Shown here: in pieces, positions 31,307 through 40,648 of the stretch | Layout of the letters: each line of letters starts with the position of its first letter | Position numbering within the stretch: position 1 is the first letter of the stretch | NCBI RefSeq assembly: GCF_009857915.1 | Contig: NZ_WWCM01000001.1 | Span: forward strand, 1-64,000 | Source of the DNA: Duganella qianjiadongensis | Lineage (GTDB): Bacteria > Pseudomonadota > Gammaproteobacteria > Burkholderiales > Burkholderiaceae_D | Reading direction: 5' to 3' | DNA length: 64,000 bases | The notes under the pieces: model-generated | Told to the model about the DNA's origin: nothing | The model's database searches: none | The model's input: only the letters and a program-made list of their open reading frames with translations | Translations under genes and position numbers: made by a program

Positions 31307-33868
31307 ATGGCCAGTCTGCTGCGCTTACCGGGGCGCGTTGCGCGCCCCCACACACCCGCACAAGGTGGGGCGAAAAACCTCGCCCGTCAAACTGGGCCGG
31401 GATACGCCGCGTCCCGTCTGCGCAGTTTGCCCGCCATAGCCGCCGCCTTGCTGCTGCCGCTGGCACTGCTGACATTGCAGCTAGTCGCCCTGAACCGTGC
31501 TCCCCCAGCATGGCAACCGGCCAGCATCGGCATCCATCTGCCCCCCGGCGCAAGCGTCGATCTGGGCGCGCAGGAACTGGCAGCAACCCAGGCGGACCGG
31601 CGCCACCTGCGCTTGCGCCATGATATCCAGCAAGGCTGGATGGTACAGAACATCAGCAGCACGCACCGCTTGCTGGTGCAGACCGCCGACACGGAGCAGC
31701 ATAGCGGCAGCGCGGAGCTGGCTAGCGGCCAGCGCTTCCAGATAGCTCAGAACGTATTCAGTATCGATACGCACAGCGGGCAGGAGCTCGCATTCAGCGC
31801 GCTTGGTCATCAGTGGCGCTACGACGGTGCGGTGCTGTATCGCGATGGCCTGCGGCAGACAGCCTGCCCGCAATCGCACTGGCCGGCACGGCTGGTCAGC
31901 AACTGGAACACTCTGGTGCCGCGCTGGCTGGCTCTGGCCCGCCCCCTCACGCTGGGCGGTAATCTGTATTGCGATAACCGGCTAGGGCTGCCGCAGCTGG
32001 CCTCCGCTTCAGCCATTATCAGCAAGCGCGATGGCCGCTTCGTGCTCGATGCCGGTCAGCCCGACGCAGAACAGGCGCCCTTGATGCTATTACCGCAGCA
32101 AACCGGGGCAGCCGCGCAGAATATTCGCCTGCAGGAGATGCCGCTCGCAGCAGCCAGCAGCATGATCGTCGGCCATACCCGCTTTGCCCTCGCCATTAGC
32201 GGCGATACGCTGAACTTGCGGCCCACCCAGCATGTGCGGCTTTACGCCGCGCCCGAAGTGCCGCTGGACCAGTCCATCGAGTGGCACCGGCAGGCCCGCC
32301 AGCTAGGCCTTGGCGATCTGTCTGCACCATTCCGAGCACTGGCGCTGGCAATGTGCGGCTGCCTGGCTGGCATCATCTGCCTGTATGTGTTGCAGTCTCG
32401 CGCCAGTCCGCGTCATGTCAGCGCTAGCCTTAGGCGCGCCGATCTCGCCAACCACAGTCGCAGACGCGCATCTCCGCTGCGCCACCTGCTGCCCGCGCTG
32501 CACGGCGCGCTGGCCCCCATGCTGGCGGCGGCCACCGCCTTGCTGCTGGCGGGCTGCGGGCTGACGGCGCTGATCCTGCAGCGCAGCCTGCAGGCGCCGC
32601 CTGCCAGCCTATCCCTGCTGCTGGCCGCCTGCGCCCTGCTACTCTGGCTTAGCCATCCTGATCGCCGCGAGCTTACCGGAATCTGTGCATGCAGCCTGCT
32701 TGCTCTGGGCCTGCTCTCGCAGCTGGAACTCGGCCTTGCCGCCAGCGAGTCCACCTGGCTGCGCTTCTACCAGAAGAGCAGCGCGCTACTCGCCATCGCC
32801 ATGGCGCTCACTGTGCTCTGCCAGCAATGGCTAAAACGGCGCGAGGCGCACGGCCTGCACGGGTCGCAGCGCAGGATCGAATGGCTGCTGGCCGCTTACG
32901 CCGCACTGGCCCTGTGCGCCCTGCTACTGCAGGTGCTGTTCGGTGACGAAACCGGCGTATTCGATCTGCAGCCTGTGGAACTGGCCAAGCTGGCGCTGAC
33001 GGCGCTAAGCGCCCATTGCCTCGCCCTGCGTTTTAACTGGCAAGAGCAACATGCCACGCTGGCGCAACGGAGCAGCCGCTGGCTGCATCTGATCGCACCC
33101 GCACTGCTATTCCTTATGCTGCTAGGGTTGGCGCTGGTGCAGGTTGATGATTTTTCGCCGCTGATCCTGCTGCTAGTCTGGTGCACCGCCATGGCGCTAG
33201 CCTATGCACTGGCTGCGCGCCACAACCTTTTGCTCCTTGCGGTACTCGGCCTGATGCTGCTCGCTGCCGCCTGCGTCGCCTCACTGCGTCTGCTAGGCAG
33301 CGATGAACTGATACGCTGGGGCTTTTATGCCGACCGCTTTCTGGTATGGCTGCATCCAGCGCTACATCCGCATACGGGCCAGCAACTGCTGGCTGGCGCA
33401 CGAGCGATAGCCGAGGGTGGCTGGTGGGGTAGCGACGGGCATCTGGGTCTGCTGACACTAGGCCAGAGTGCAGGCGAAGTGCTACACGTGCCCGCCATAC
33501 AGGACGATTTCGCCGCCAGCTTCTTCCTCAATCGCCACGGCCTGCTGGCGGGCCTGACGCTGTGGGTACTGCAGGCGCTCTTCCTTTGCGGGCTGGTACG
33601 CAACGCATGGCAGAACTATCAGCTTGCCTGCAGCGCCCGCAACTTCCGTCAGGCATGGCTGGGCCGCTTCCGCTATTTCACGCTATGCGGCGGCGCGGCG
33701 CTGGTGCTGGGCCACTTCCTGCTTTCCTGGGGCACCAATCTGGCCATCTTCCCCATCATGGGCCAGCCCATGAGTTTTCTCTCGGCCGGCGGCAGCCATC
33801 TGCTGTTTTTCCTTTGCCCCCTGCTAGCGTTCAGTGCCTTCAGTGCGCCATCCATGCAAGGAGAATGA
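31307..33868 (+). CDS. SEDS (FtsW/RodA) peptidoglycan glycosyltransferase with FHA-like N-terminal extension
   Basis: 853 aa, about twice the usual SEDS length. One hydrophobic helix at 42-62, then about 280 residues containing two FHA-like beta segments (DRRHLRLR with GWMVQNISSTHRLLV near 100-130; SKRDGRFVLDAG with IVGHTRFALAI near 230-295). A second helix is at about 345-365, and the SEDS core starts near 400. Core motifs: DLQPVELAKLALTAL, HVPAIQDDF with the probable catalytic Asp at 733 or 734, and FPIMGQPMSFLSAGG. SEDS proteins polymerise lipid II with a partner class B PBP; one is encoded at 49450-52857. Confidence 0.85.
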   Translation: MASLLRLPGRVARPHTPAQGGAKNLARQTGPGYAASRLRSLPAIAAALLLPLALLTLQLVALNRAPPAWQPASIGIHLPPGASVDLGAQELAATQADRRHLRLRHDIQQGWMVQNISSTHRLLVQTADTEQHSGSAELASGQRFQIAQNVFSIDTHSGQELAFSALGHQWRYDGAVLYRDGLRQTACPQSHWPARLVSNWNTLVPRWLALARPLTLGGNLYCDNRLGLPQLASASAIISKRDGRFVLDAGQPDAEQAPLMLLPQQTGAAAQNIRLQEMPLAAASSMIVGHTRFALAISGDTLNLRPTQHVRLYAAPEVPLDQSIEWHRQARQLGLGDLSAPFRALALAMCGCLAGIICLYVLQSRASPRHVSASLRRADLANHSRRRASPLRHLLPALHGALAPMLAAATALLLAGCGLTALILQRSLQAPPASLSLLLAACALLLWLSHPDRRELTGICACSLLALGLLSQLELGLAASESTWLRFYQKSSALLAIAMALTVLCQQWLKRREAHGLHGSQRRIEWLLAAYAALALCALLLQVLFGDETGVFDLQPVELAKLALTALSAHCLALRFNWQEQHATLAQRSSRWLHLIAPALLFLMLLGLALVQVDDFSPLILLLVWCTAMALAYALAARHNLLLLAVLGLMLLAAACVASLRLLGSDELIRWGFYADRFLVWLHPALHPHTGQQLLAGARAIAEGGWWGSDGHLGLLTLGQSAGEVLHVPAIQDDFAASFFLNRHGLLAGLTLWVLQALFLCGLVRNAWQNYQLACSARNFRQAWLGRFRYFTLCGGAALVLGHFLLSWGTNLAIFPIMGQPMSFLSAGGSHLLFFLCPLLAFSAFSAPSMQGE

Positions 33869-33871
33869 ATC

Positions 33872-35545
33872 ATGCCAGTCTATGTACAACACCAGATATT
33901 GCGCCGCATCCCCGACGTCTTCAATGCCGAGGCTTTATGGCAGGCGCCCGGCCTTGCGCTGTTCTCGCGCCGCCCGCTGCTGCGCGATCTGCTCGAACGC
34001 TGCCCGCGCGAACACCGTGGCCGGGCCGCCACCCGCTGCTTCAGCCACATCACGCTGGCACTGCCACAGGAAGAGGTCGACGACGACTACCACCTGAGCC
34101 GCGGTGCACGTGCCCGCGATCTGGTGCAATCGCTTACCAGCCTGCACCAGAAAGACTTTGCCGACCTGCTCGCGGGCGAGACCGTACGCTACGACGTCGT
34201 CGGAACCGACACACTGGGGGCGGGCGAAGTGGAAGTGCGCTTTGGCCATGCCGTCTATCTGCCGGCGCCGGACGAAAAAATTCTCTACAACGTCAGCCTG
34301 TCGCGCGACAGCGCCGTGTGGCATCCCGTATGCCCTATCTATCCGGCCCAGCGGCTAGTGCTGATAGGCGCTGCCGGTAGCGATGCCAGCCACACCAGCG
34401 AACACTGGCCCTTCGGTCCCGATGCCAGCCTGCTCATCCTCAACGATGGTCCGGACGCGCCACCCGTGGTGCAGATGCGCCCCAAGGAGGGCTACCAGTG
34501 CAACTACGATCCGCGCAGCGGCTACTACATCATCCGCACGCTGCCCGAAGTGGCGGGCGGCACCCGCTTGCTGCTAAAAATCAGCCGTAGTGCCAGCGCC
34601 GCTCCCCGTAGCCGTCTGGCGACAACGCCTTCGGCACAACCGGGCGTTGCTGCGGCAACGACTATCAGTCACAACGCCACCACTGATACGCGGGTGAATA
34701 CGGCTGGCAGTGCGCCCCAGACGCGTCCTGCCGTCTGGCAGGAGCGGCACGGCGGTACGCCCAGCAGAAGCCAGGCTAGCGCTGCCAACGGCATGGCCGC
34801 CGTCAACAACTTAAGCAGTGCCGCCGACGTGACGGCAATTCCGTCCAGCCGGCGTAGCAGCAGCGCCGACATCGAAAGCGATGCCACCTACGCACCGGCC
34901 AGCAGCCAGCGCGTCAGCCTCGTCGCACTGGCGCTACCGCGGCTAAGCCGCTATCGCGAAACCGGCATGCAGACACTGGCACTGCCGTTTAACCGGCAGA
35001 TGGCCTTGGCACCGAATGCGGACGCCGTCATCAGTTTTATGGTCACCAGCAATGACGAGCTGTATGCTGCCAGCGCCGAGGGCAGACAGCGTATCAGTGC
35101 TCCCTCCACCTTCACCCCCGTCGACGGCTACAGCATCGCACTGATACCCGCTGCCCCCGCCATGGCCGACCGTTATTGCGCGCTGCTAGGTCTTGCCCGC
35201 CCCCTTGCCAGCCCCGCACCTGCCGGTGCCCGCTTTAATTTCGGCCGCAACTCTCCTGTACTGGCAGGACTGCGCATACTGGGCGAGGCACGCTATCTGC
35301 AGCGCGCTAGCGGCGATTCGGCGGCAGGTGTGGAGCGCATCGGCCTATCGCGCAACGCCTTCAGTTTCGAAGCCACCGCGCGCGGCTTTCTGATTGTCCG
35401 TCTGAATGCAACACAGGCGCTCTACCATCTCGATGACAAGCTGGCGTTTGTCGCCGCCATCGAGAATGCGAGCGAGGCGCCATATCTGCTACCGGGCGGG
35501 CACCATCTCGTGGCTGGCCCGTATGTGCTGCGCTTCGACGCCTGA
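33872..35545 (+). CDS. large protein with C-terminal FHA-like domain
   Basis: 557 aa, no membrane segment. N-terminal 230 residues: a mixed domain (ILRRIPDVFNAEALW, VRYDVVGTDTLGAGEVEVRFG, then YNVSLSRDSAVWHPVC), reminiscent of the DUF3662-type N-domain of actinobacterial FhaA but not clearly homologous. Residues 235-330 are a low-complexity Ser/Thr/Ala/Arg linker that could be phosphorylated. Residues 455-555 follow an FHA pattern: NFGRNSP, IGLSRNAFSFEATARGFLIV, LLPGGHHLVAGPYVLRF. SD aaggaga 8 bases before ATG; 3 bases after the SEDS stop. Confidence 0.65.
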   Translation: MPVYVQHQILRRIPDVFNAEALWQAPGLALFSRRPLLRDLLERCPREHRGRAATRCFSHITLALPQEEVDDDYHLSRGARARDLVQSLTSLHQKDFADLLAGETVRYDVVGTDTLGAGEVEVRFGHAVYLPAPDEKILYNVSLSRDSAVWHPVCPIYPAQRLVLIGAAGSDASHTSEHWPFGPDASLLILNDGPDAPPVVQMRPKEGYQCNYDPRSGYYIIRTLPEVAGGTRLLLKISRSASAAPRSRLATTPSAQPGVAAATTISHNATTDTRVNTAGSAPQTRPAVWQERHGGTPSRSQASAANGMAAVNNLSSAADVTAIPSSRRSSSADIESDATYAPASSQRVSLVALALPRLSRYRETGMQTLALPFNRQMALAPNADAVISFMVTSNDELYAASAEGRQRISAPSTFTPVDGYSIALIPAAPAMADRYCALLGLARPLASPAPAGARFNFGRNSPVLAGLRILGEARYLQRASGDSAAGVERIGLSRNAFSFEATARGFLIVRLNATQALYHLDDKLAFVAAIENASEAPYLLPGGHHLVAGPYVLRFDA

Positions 35546-35559
35546 GCAGCGGACCTGCC

Positions 35560-36090
35560 ATGAGCCTCGCCCAAGCCGCCACCTATCTCGTCGCACTGGC
35601 TGCCACACTGGTTGTGGCAGCCTACTGCACGCCACGCAGCTGGTGGCGCCGGCTGAACCTGCGCGCCCTCGCCTTCACGCTGGGCGGGACGCTGCTGTTC
35701 GGCCATCTCTTCATGCCCAGCCTCATACCGGCGCCGGCTCGTGCGGAAACAAGCAGCAACGCTGCTACGCCCCCGGCCGCGGTAGACGGGATGGCAGGCG
35801 TCGCCAGCGCGATCACGGTGCAGGCGGTTCGGCGCGAAGCGGACGCGGACGGCCTCGCCACGCAAGCATTTTCTGTTCATCGCGACCTTAACCTGCGCCG
35901 TGCTGCTGGCGTGGACGCCAGACGCGTACTCACCATTCCTGCCGGCGCGGTGGTGAGCCCGACCGGCCTGCGCGAAGGCGACTGGTGGCAGATCAATGCC
36001 TGCCTGCATGGCAAGTGCAACACTGGCTGGGTTAGCAGCCTGTGGCTGCGCCGTCACGATGAACAGGGTGGAACGGTCCATGAACACTAA
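35560..36090 (+). CDS. membrane-anchored bacterial SH3 domain protein
   Basis: 176 aa. Two hydrophobic segments (residues 4-22 and 36-57), a linker, and an SH3_3-type domain at 105-168: LNLRRAAGVDARRVLTIPAG, GDWWQINACLHGKCNTGWVS. Bacterial SH3 domains bind peptidoglycan or peptides, so the C-terminus is probably periplasmic. Its end overlaps the ATG of the PP2C gene. Confidence 0.82.
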   Translation: MSLAQAATYLVALAATLVVAAYCTPRSWWRRLNLRALAFTLGGTLLFGHLFMPSLIPAPARAETSSNAATPPAAVDGMAGVASAITVQAVRREADADGLATQAFSVHRDLNLRRAAGVDARRVLTIPAGAVVSPTGLREGDWWQINACLHGKCNTGWVSSLWLRRHDEQGGTVHEH

Positions 36091-37168
36091 AACTATCGCC
36101 AGTTCTCCCTCTGCCGGACGGATTTCGGCTAAGCTGTGGCCTTTCACACGGCCTCGCCCCGCATCTTCACCCATGACCAACCTGACCGATCAACTGGATT
36201 TCGGCGCCAGCCTCGAAGTTGCTGCACGCTGCGAGGCCAGCATCAGCAAGCTGCAAGTGCCGGAAAATCAGGACAATCTGCTACTGATCGATGTCCATGG
36301 ACAGGCTGTGCTCATGCAGCAACAGCAAGCACTGCACGTCACCGTTGCAGGCTGGCCACATGGCCATGTGCGCCTTGCTGTGCTGGATGGCATGGGCGGT
36401 CATGGCCATGGCCGTGAAGCGGCGGAAGCGGTGGCGCAGGCGCTGCTGCAGATTCCCGCCTGCGCCACCCTGGATCAGTTGAGCGCGCAGCTCGATGCCC
36501 TGCACCACAACCTGCAAGAGCAATTCCGCCAGCAGCACGATGACTATACTTTCCGCCGCCCCGGCACCACCCTCACTTTGCTGGAAATTCCCCCCCAGGG
36601 CCAGCCCATGCTTTATCACGTGGGCGATTCGCGTCTGTATGAAATCAGTGCCGACGATGCGCGCCCGCTGACGGTCGATCACGTTCCCGCCACGGCCTAC
36701 GCCATGCACGGCCTGCTCGACGAGCAGCAATGGTGGCAGCAGGTGCATGGCGAACACCGGCCGCAGATCGTGCAGGCCTACATACTTGGCAACGCCTTCA
36801 GCAATCCGCAAGTGCTGGACGATAGCCTGCGTGGCCTGGATCAAGCCAGCCTGCCCGGTTTCCTGCAGCACCTGCCGGACCGCCGCGCGCTGACGCTGCG
36901 CAGCGATGCGCTCTACCTGCTGGCGACCGATGGTTTCTGGTCCTGCGCCCGGCCCGATCTGTGGGTGGCCCGCTGGCCCCGGTTAATGGCGCAATCCGGC
37001 CTGCCGGTAGCGGCTGCCATCGATGCGCTCTATCAGGACTATCGCCACAATCCGCCGCCGTCCCTGCACATCGATAACCTGAGCGCCATCCTGCTGCGCC
37101 CGCACGGCACAGCATCCGGCAATATTGATGAAACGGCATTACCCGAGGCAGCAAAGCCGCAGGATTGA
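36080..37168 (+). CDS. PP2C-family Ser/Thr protein phosphatase
   Basis: 362 aa from ATG 36080, which overlaps the SH3 stop; ATG 36173 (MTNLTDQLDFG) is an alternative. Metal-binding motifs: QDNLLLID, DGMGGHGHG, HVGDSRLYE, LLATDGFWS, DNLSAILL. Compact, without a membrane helix, unlike actinobacterial PstP. Expected to reverse phosphorylation by the kinases of this locus. Confidence 0.92.
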   Translation: MNTKTIASSPSAGRISAKLWPFTRPRPASSPMTNLTDQLDFGASLEVAARCEASISKLQVPENQDNLLLIDVHGQAVLMQQQQALHVTVAGWPHGHVRLAVLDGMGGHGHGREAAEAVAQALLQIPACATLDQLSAQLDALHHNLQEQFRQQHDDYTFRRPGTTLTLLEIPPQGQPMLYHVGDSRLYEISADDARPLTVDHVPATAYAMHGLLDEQQWWQQVHGEHRPQIVQAYILGNAFSNPQVLDDSLRGLDQASLPGFLQHLPDRRALTLRSDALYLLATDGFWSCARPDLWVARWPRLMAQSGLPVAAAIDALYQDYRHNPPPSLHIDNLSAILLRPHGTASGNIDETALPEAAKPQD

Positions 37169-37230
37169 TGCTGGCGTGGCAAAACTGCCATCCGCCTGTC
37201 ATAAAATCGGCGTTCCGCTAGCTACGCAGA

Positions 37231-37260
37231 TTGCCAAAATGGCCTAAAAGCGCCTACACT
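37231..37260 (+). promoter_or_regulatory. candidate sigma70 promoter for FHA gene
   Basis: ttgcca, 18-base spacer, tacact; start expected about 37267, 20 bases before ATG 37287. It would make the FHA gene separately transcribable within the locus. Confidence 0.5.
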
Positions 37261-37286
37261 GAGGGCTATCCCAGTGCCGGTTCATC

Positions 37287-38813
37287 ATGAAAAAATGCAG
37301 TAACGCCCAGCATCCGCATTGCACTTACTGGGTCATGCCTGGAGCGCAGACTTGCGAGGGCGGCCACGCCCAGCCTGCACCGTCCAGTTTTGACCTGCTC
37401 AGTGCCATGCGCACGGCCCGTGCCACCTCCGCCGGCACGGCGCTCGATGCTGCGCCTGCAGAAAACATCCCCGCCAATTACGCCCGCCCCGTCCAGCGTG
37501 CCCAGTCTGCCCGTCCGCAACTGCATATCAGCGGTTTCGATCCACGCGCTGCCGGCGGCCGTCAGGCACTGAAGATGAGTTTGCGCGGCATGCCCGAAGG
37601 CTGCGCGCCCGAACTGATCCTGCAACTGCAATCGGATCTGATTCCCAACGGCGCCTCGCAGCAATCCCTGGTGCGCGCCAGTAACGGCGAATGGCGCCCC
37701 GTATTCGCCGAGTTTTCCTCGCGCGGCAAAGAACACGGCCAGTACCAGATCAGCATCGAGTTACTGAGCCGCCATGCCGGACTGGCCACGCGCAAATGGG
37801 TCTGCACCTTCGTGATACTGGTGCCCCGCCCCGATGCCACCCTGACGGAAATTCACCGCATCTTCCTCAGCACCCACAAGAACGTGCGGGTGATGGCCGA
37901 TGATGCAGCGATCGCCCGCGTCAGCGCGCCCGATGGCCACAGTGTGGATATCGACGTCACGGCACGCAATGCCGGCATAGCCCAGCTGGATCTGGGCGCC
38001 AGTGCAGGTAAAGTTGACCTGAGCTTCCCGACCATTGCGTGGGATGAGGACCTGATCGAAATCGATATGCCGCAAGGTGCAGCGATGCACCCGCATCCTA
38101 GCCGCGCCGCCAGTCTGGTGAACGTGGCGCCGGAAGCGGGCACCCAGCGTCAGGTGCGCCTGTTCGCGCTCGACGAATGCGTGCTGGGACGCTTCGAGCT
38201 GGTCGATCCGGAAGCCGATCTGCTGCTGACCCACTACACTGCGGACGGGCAGGACACCAATGGCCTGACGCGCCGTCTGTCCGGCCGCCATGCCGTGATC
38301 CGCCGCGCCGGTGCCGGTTTCGAAATCGAGGATGTGTCGCGCTATGGCGTGCTGCTCGATGGGGTCTGGCCGGGCAAGCACAAGCCGACCATGCTGCGCC
38401 TCGGCATGCGCATCGAATTCACTGCCAGCATCAAGGGCATCGTGGTGCTCACGGTTTCGGCCATCATGCCGCATGGCGTGATACTGCACCGGCTGGACCA
38501 AGGCGCCAGCGCCGAATGCTATGTCCTCCTGACGCCGGAAACCCATCCCGGCTATCCGCTCAAAGCCTATCCGGCCACGCCGCAGGCCGCTGCGCTGCCC
38601 GTGCTGCTGCACCGCGACGGCGGCTTCTGGCATCTGGATCAGGTCACCGGCAAGGAAACCGCGCTGGCTCCCGCCACGCCGCTGGATAAGCTGAGCCGCA
38701 TCGCCCGCCCTAGCCGCTTTGCCAGCGATCCGTATCCGGAACACTGGATCATACGCACCAACGCCACCGATCTATATCAGACGGTGGCCGCCAGTGCACT
38801 CTCCACCGCCTGA
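37287..38813 (+). CDS. FHA-domain protein with N-terminal Cys/His cluster
   Basis: 508 aa. N-terminus MKKCSNAQHPHCTYWVMPGA then CEGGH resembles a small zinc ribbon. Residues 75-180 form a beta domain, residues 290-390 a canonical FHA domain: VLGRFELVD, LSGRHAVIRR, FEIEDVSRYGVLLDGV (the GR, SxxH and S/R-Y-G signature). Binds phosphothreonine peptides; the natural partners are products of the kinase genes. 118 bases downstream of the PP2C gene, with its own promoter. Confidence 0.88.
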   Translation: MKKCSNAQHPHCTYWVMPGAQTCEGGHAQPAPSSFDLLSAMRTARATSAGTALDAAPAENIPANYARPVQRAQSARPQLHISGFDPRAAGGRQALKMSLRGMPEGCAPELILQLQSDLIPNGASQQSLVRASNGEWRPVFAEFSSRGKEHGQYQISIELLSRHAGLATRKWVCTFVILVPRPDATLTEIHRIFLSTHKNVRVMADDAAIARVSAPDGHSVDIDVTARNAGIAQLDLGASAGKVDLSFPTIAWDEDLIEIDMPQGAAMHPHPSRAASLVNVAPEAGTQRQVRLFALDECVLGRFELVDPEADLLLTHYTADGQDTNGLTRRLSGRHAVIRRAGAGFEIEDVSRYGVLLDGVWPGKHKPTMLRLGMRIEFTASIKGIVVLTVSAIMPHGVILHRLDQGASAECYVLLTPETHPGYPLKAYPATPQAAALPVLLHRDGGFWHLDQVTGKETALAPATPLDKLSRIARPSRFASDPYPEHWIIRTNATDLYQTVAASALSTA

Positions 38814-38879
38814 TACGGCGCGGCGACAGCACTGCTGCAGCGCCGCCGCAGCAACACCAGCGGAAGTTTCTAGCGTGCC

Positions 38880-39758
38880 TTAACGGGGCAGCCGCGCCGG
38901 CAAGGGAATGAACTCCGTTTCGCCGGGCACCGCATCGAAGCGCTGCGCTTCCCAGTCCTCGCTGGCCTGCACGATGCGCTCCTTGCGCGACGAGACAAAA
39001 TTCCACGACATATAGCGATGCCCATCCAGTGGCTCGCCGCCTATCACCACAAAGCGTGCTTCCGTTTGCGCAGCGATCCGGGGCACGGCTGCCGTATCCA
39101 GCAAAGCCATGGCATGCAAGGCCAGCTCCCGACCATCCACCGAAATCTCGCCGCTCACCGGATAGATGGCGGCTTCCGCCGGAAGCTGATCGAGCGACAG
39201 CACAGCGCCAGCCTGCAGCATCACGTCCAGATACAGCGTACTGCTATAGGTCTGCACGGGCGACGTCAGGCCGAAGGCTGAACCCACCAGCACCCGCACG
39301 CATACCCCTGCGCCGTCGTATTCCGGGATGGCTTGTGCCGGCGTGTGGCAGAAACCGGGCTCGGTCTCTTCGTGTGCCACCGGTAGCGCGGCCCACAGTT
39401 GCAGGCCGTGAGTACGGTGCGGCACCCCCGCCAGATCTGCCGGAGTACGTTCCGAATGGACGATGCCGCGCCCTGCCGTCATCCAGTTGATGGCGCCCGG
39501 TTCGATGCGCTGCACGCTGCCCACGCTATCGCGGTGGTCCATCGCGCCTTCGAACAGATAGGTCACCGTGGCCAGACCGATGTGGGGGTGCGGCCGCACA
39601 TCGTGGTTGGCATCGGCCGGTACATCGACCGGACCGAAATGGTCGAAAAATATAAACGGCCCGACCGCCTGCTTGACGGCCGCAGGCAGATAGCGGCGCA
39701 CCAGGAAACCGCCGCCCAGGTCTTTCTCGTGGCCCTTGATAAGGCTAGCGACGCCCAT
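38880..39758 (-). CDS. pirin family cupin protein
   Basis: 292 aa bicupin. N-domain metal site PHPHIGLATVTYLFEG with His-His-Glu, HSERTP. Some pirins are quercetin 2,3-dioxygenases, others redox sensors. Four bases downstream of the OsmC gene, so one operon. Convergent with the FHA gene. Confidence 0.93.
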   Translation of the reverse strand: MGVASLIKGHEKDLGGGFLVRRYLPAAVKQAVGPFIFFDHFGPVDVPADANHDVRPHPHIGLATVTYLFEGAMDHRDSVGSVQRIEPGAINWMTAGRGIVHSERTPADLAGVPHRTHGLQLWAALPVAHEETEPGFCHTPAQAIPEYDGAGVCVRVLVGSAFGLTSPVQTYSSTLYLDVMLQAGAVLSLDQLPAEAAIYPVSGEISVDGRELALHAMALLDTAAVPRIAAQTEARFVVIGGEPLDGHRYMSWNFVSSRKERIVQASEDWEAQRFDAVPGETEFIPLPARLPR

Positions 39759-39762
39759 ATGC

Positions 39763-40161
39763 CTAGCCCAGTACGGTGGTAATTTCCGTCGTGACGGAGG
39801 CCATCAGCTTGTGGATGGGGCATTTCTGGGCAGCGGCCAGCAGTTCGGCGCGTTGCGCTTCCGTCAGATCGCCGTTCAGATGCAGCGTTACGGCGAGACG
39901 ATACACGCCCTGACGCTCTTCGCTGGCGTCACGCTCGATATCGACTTCCACGTTCTCAAGGGGGATGTTCTTGCGCTTGGCGTACCACACCACGGTCAGC
40001 GCCTTGCAGGAGCTCAGGGCCGCATCGTACAGATCATGGGGCGAAGGGCCGGCATCGCTGCCGCCTTCGGCTTCCGAACCGTCGGTCGAGAAGATGTGAT
40101 CGCGCACATGAACGATGTGGCGCATAGGCAGCGACTGGTCGCGCAATACTCGGATAGTCAT
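39763..40161 (-). CDS. OsmC/Ohr-family peroxidase-like protein
   Basis: 132 aa. Two redox Cys in ALSSCKALTVV and KCPIHKLM, the OsmC-family spacing. Reduces organic hydroperoxides in the cytosol. Precedes pirin in the same operon; both fit oxidative stress. Confidence 0.92.
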   Translation of the reverse strand: MTIRVLRDQSLPMRHIVHVRDHIFSTDGSEAEGGSDAGPSPHDLYDAALSSCKALTVVWYAKRKNIPLENVEVDIERDASEERQGVYRLAVTLHLNGDLTEAQRAELLAAAQKCPIHKLMASVTTEITTVLG

Positions 40162-40246
40162 ACGGCGGTCCTTTATGGAGGATACAAAGAACCGCTAATT
40201 TACACCGTTTGGCGCGCGCTCGCAGGAGGCGGCTCGCGCCAGCGTT

Positions 40247-40591
40247 TTACACGACTTTTTTGACGAATTCCGTTTTCAGGCTCATGGCGCCGAAACCGTC
40301 GATTTTGCAGTCGATATCGTGGTCGTTATCCACCAGACGGATATTCTTGACCTTGGTGCCGACTTTGACGGTGCCGCCACCGCCCTTGAGTTTCAGGTCC
40401 TTGATCACGGTCACAGTGTCACCGTCCTGCAGGATGTTGCCGACCGAGTCGCGGTACACGCGGGCACCTTCTTCCACTGCTTCGGTGGCGCTGGCGCTCC
40501 ACTCGTGCGCGCACTCCGGGCACACCAGCATGGCGCCATCTTCATAGGTGTATTCGGAATGGCATTTAGGGCATGGTGGCAGTGCGCTCAT
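40247..40591 (-). CDS. yjdM: YjdM/PhnA zinc-ribbon protein
   Basis: 114 aa. N-terminal zinc ribbon [13 protein letters not shown]...CPECAHEW (two CxxC) and the PhnA C-terminal domain with [17 protein letters not shown] and [13 protein letters not shown]. Despite the old PhnA name, it is not needed for phosphonate use. Single gene, 57 bases after the kinase-FGE stop on the same strand. Confidence 0.94.
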   Translation of the reverse strand: MSALPPCPKCHSEYTYEDGAMLVCPECAHEWSASATEAVEEGARVYRDSVGNILQDGDTVTVIKDLKLKGGGGTVKVGTKVKNIRLVDNDHDIDCKIDGFGAMSLKTEFVKKVV

Positions 40592-40648
40592 GGTAGTAGT
40601 CCAGTAGTGAAAGGTGAAAGAGGGCGACAGTATACACCCCGCCGCCCG

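Noticed and set aside
30279-38813. Type VI secretion threonine-phosphorylation module (kinase, phosphatase, Fha)
   Set aside because: No T6SS structural genes (vipA/B, hcp, vgrG, tssJKLM) occur in the window, whereas SEDS and PBP genes do.
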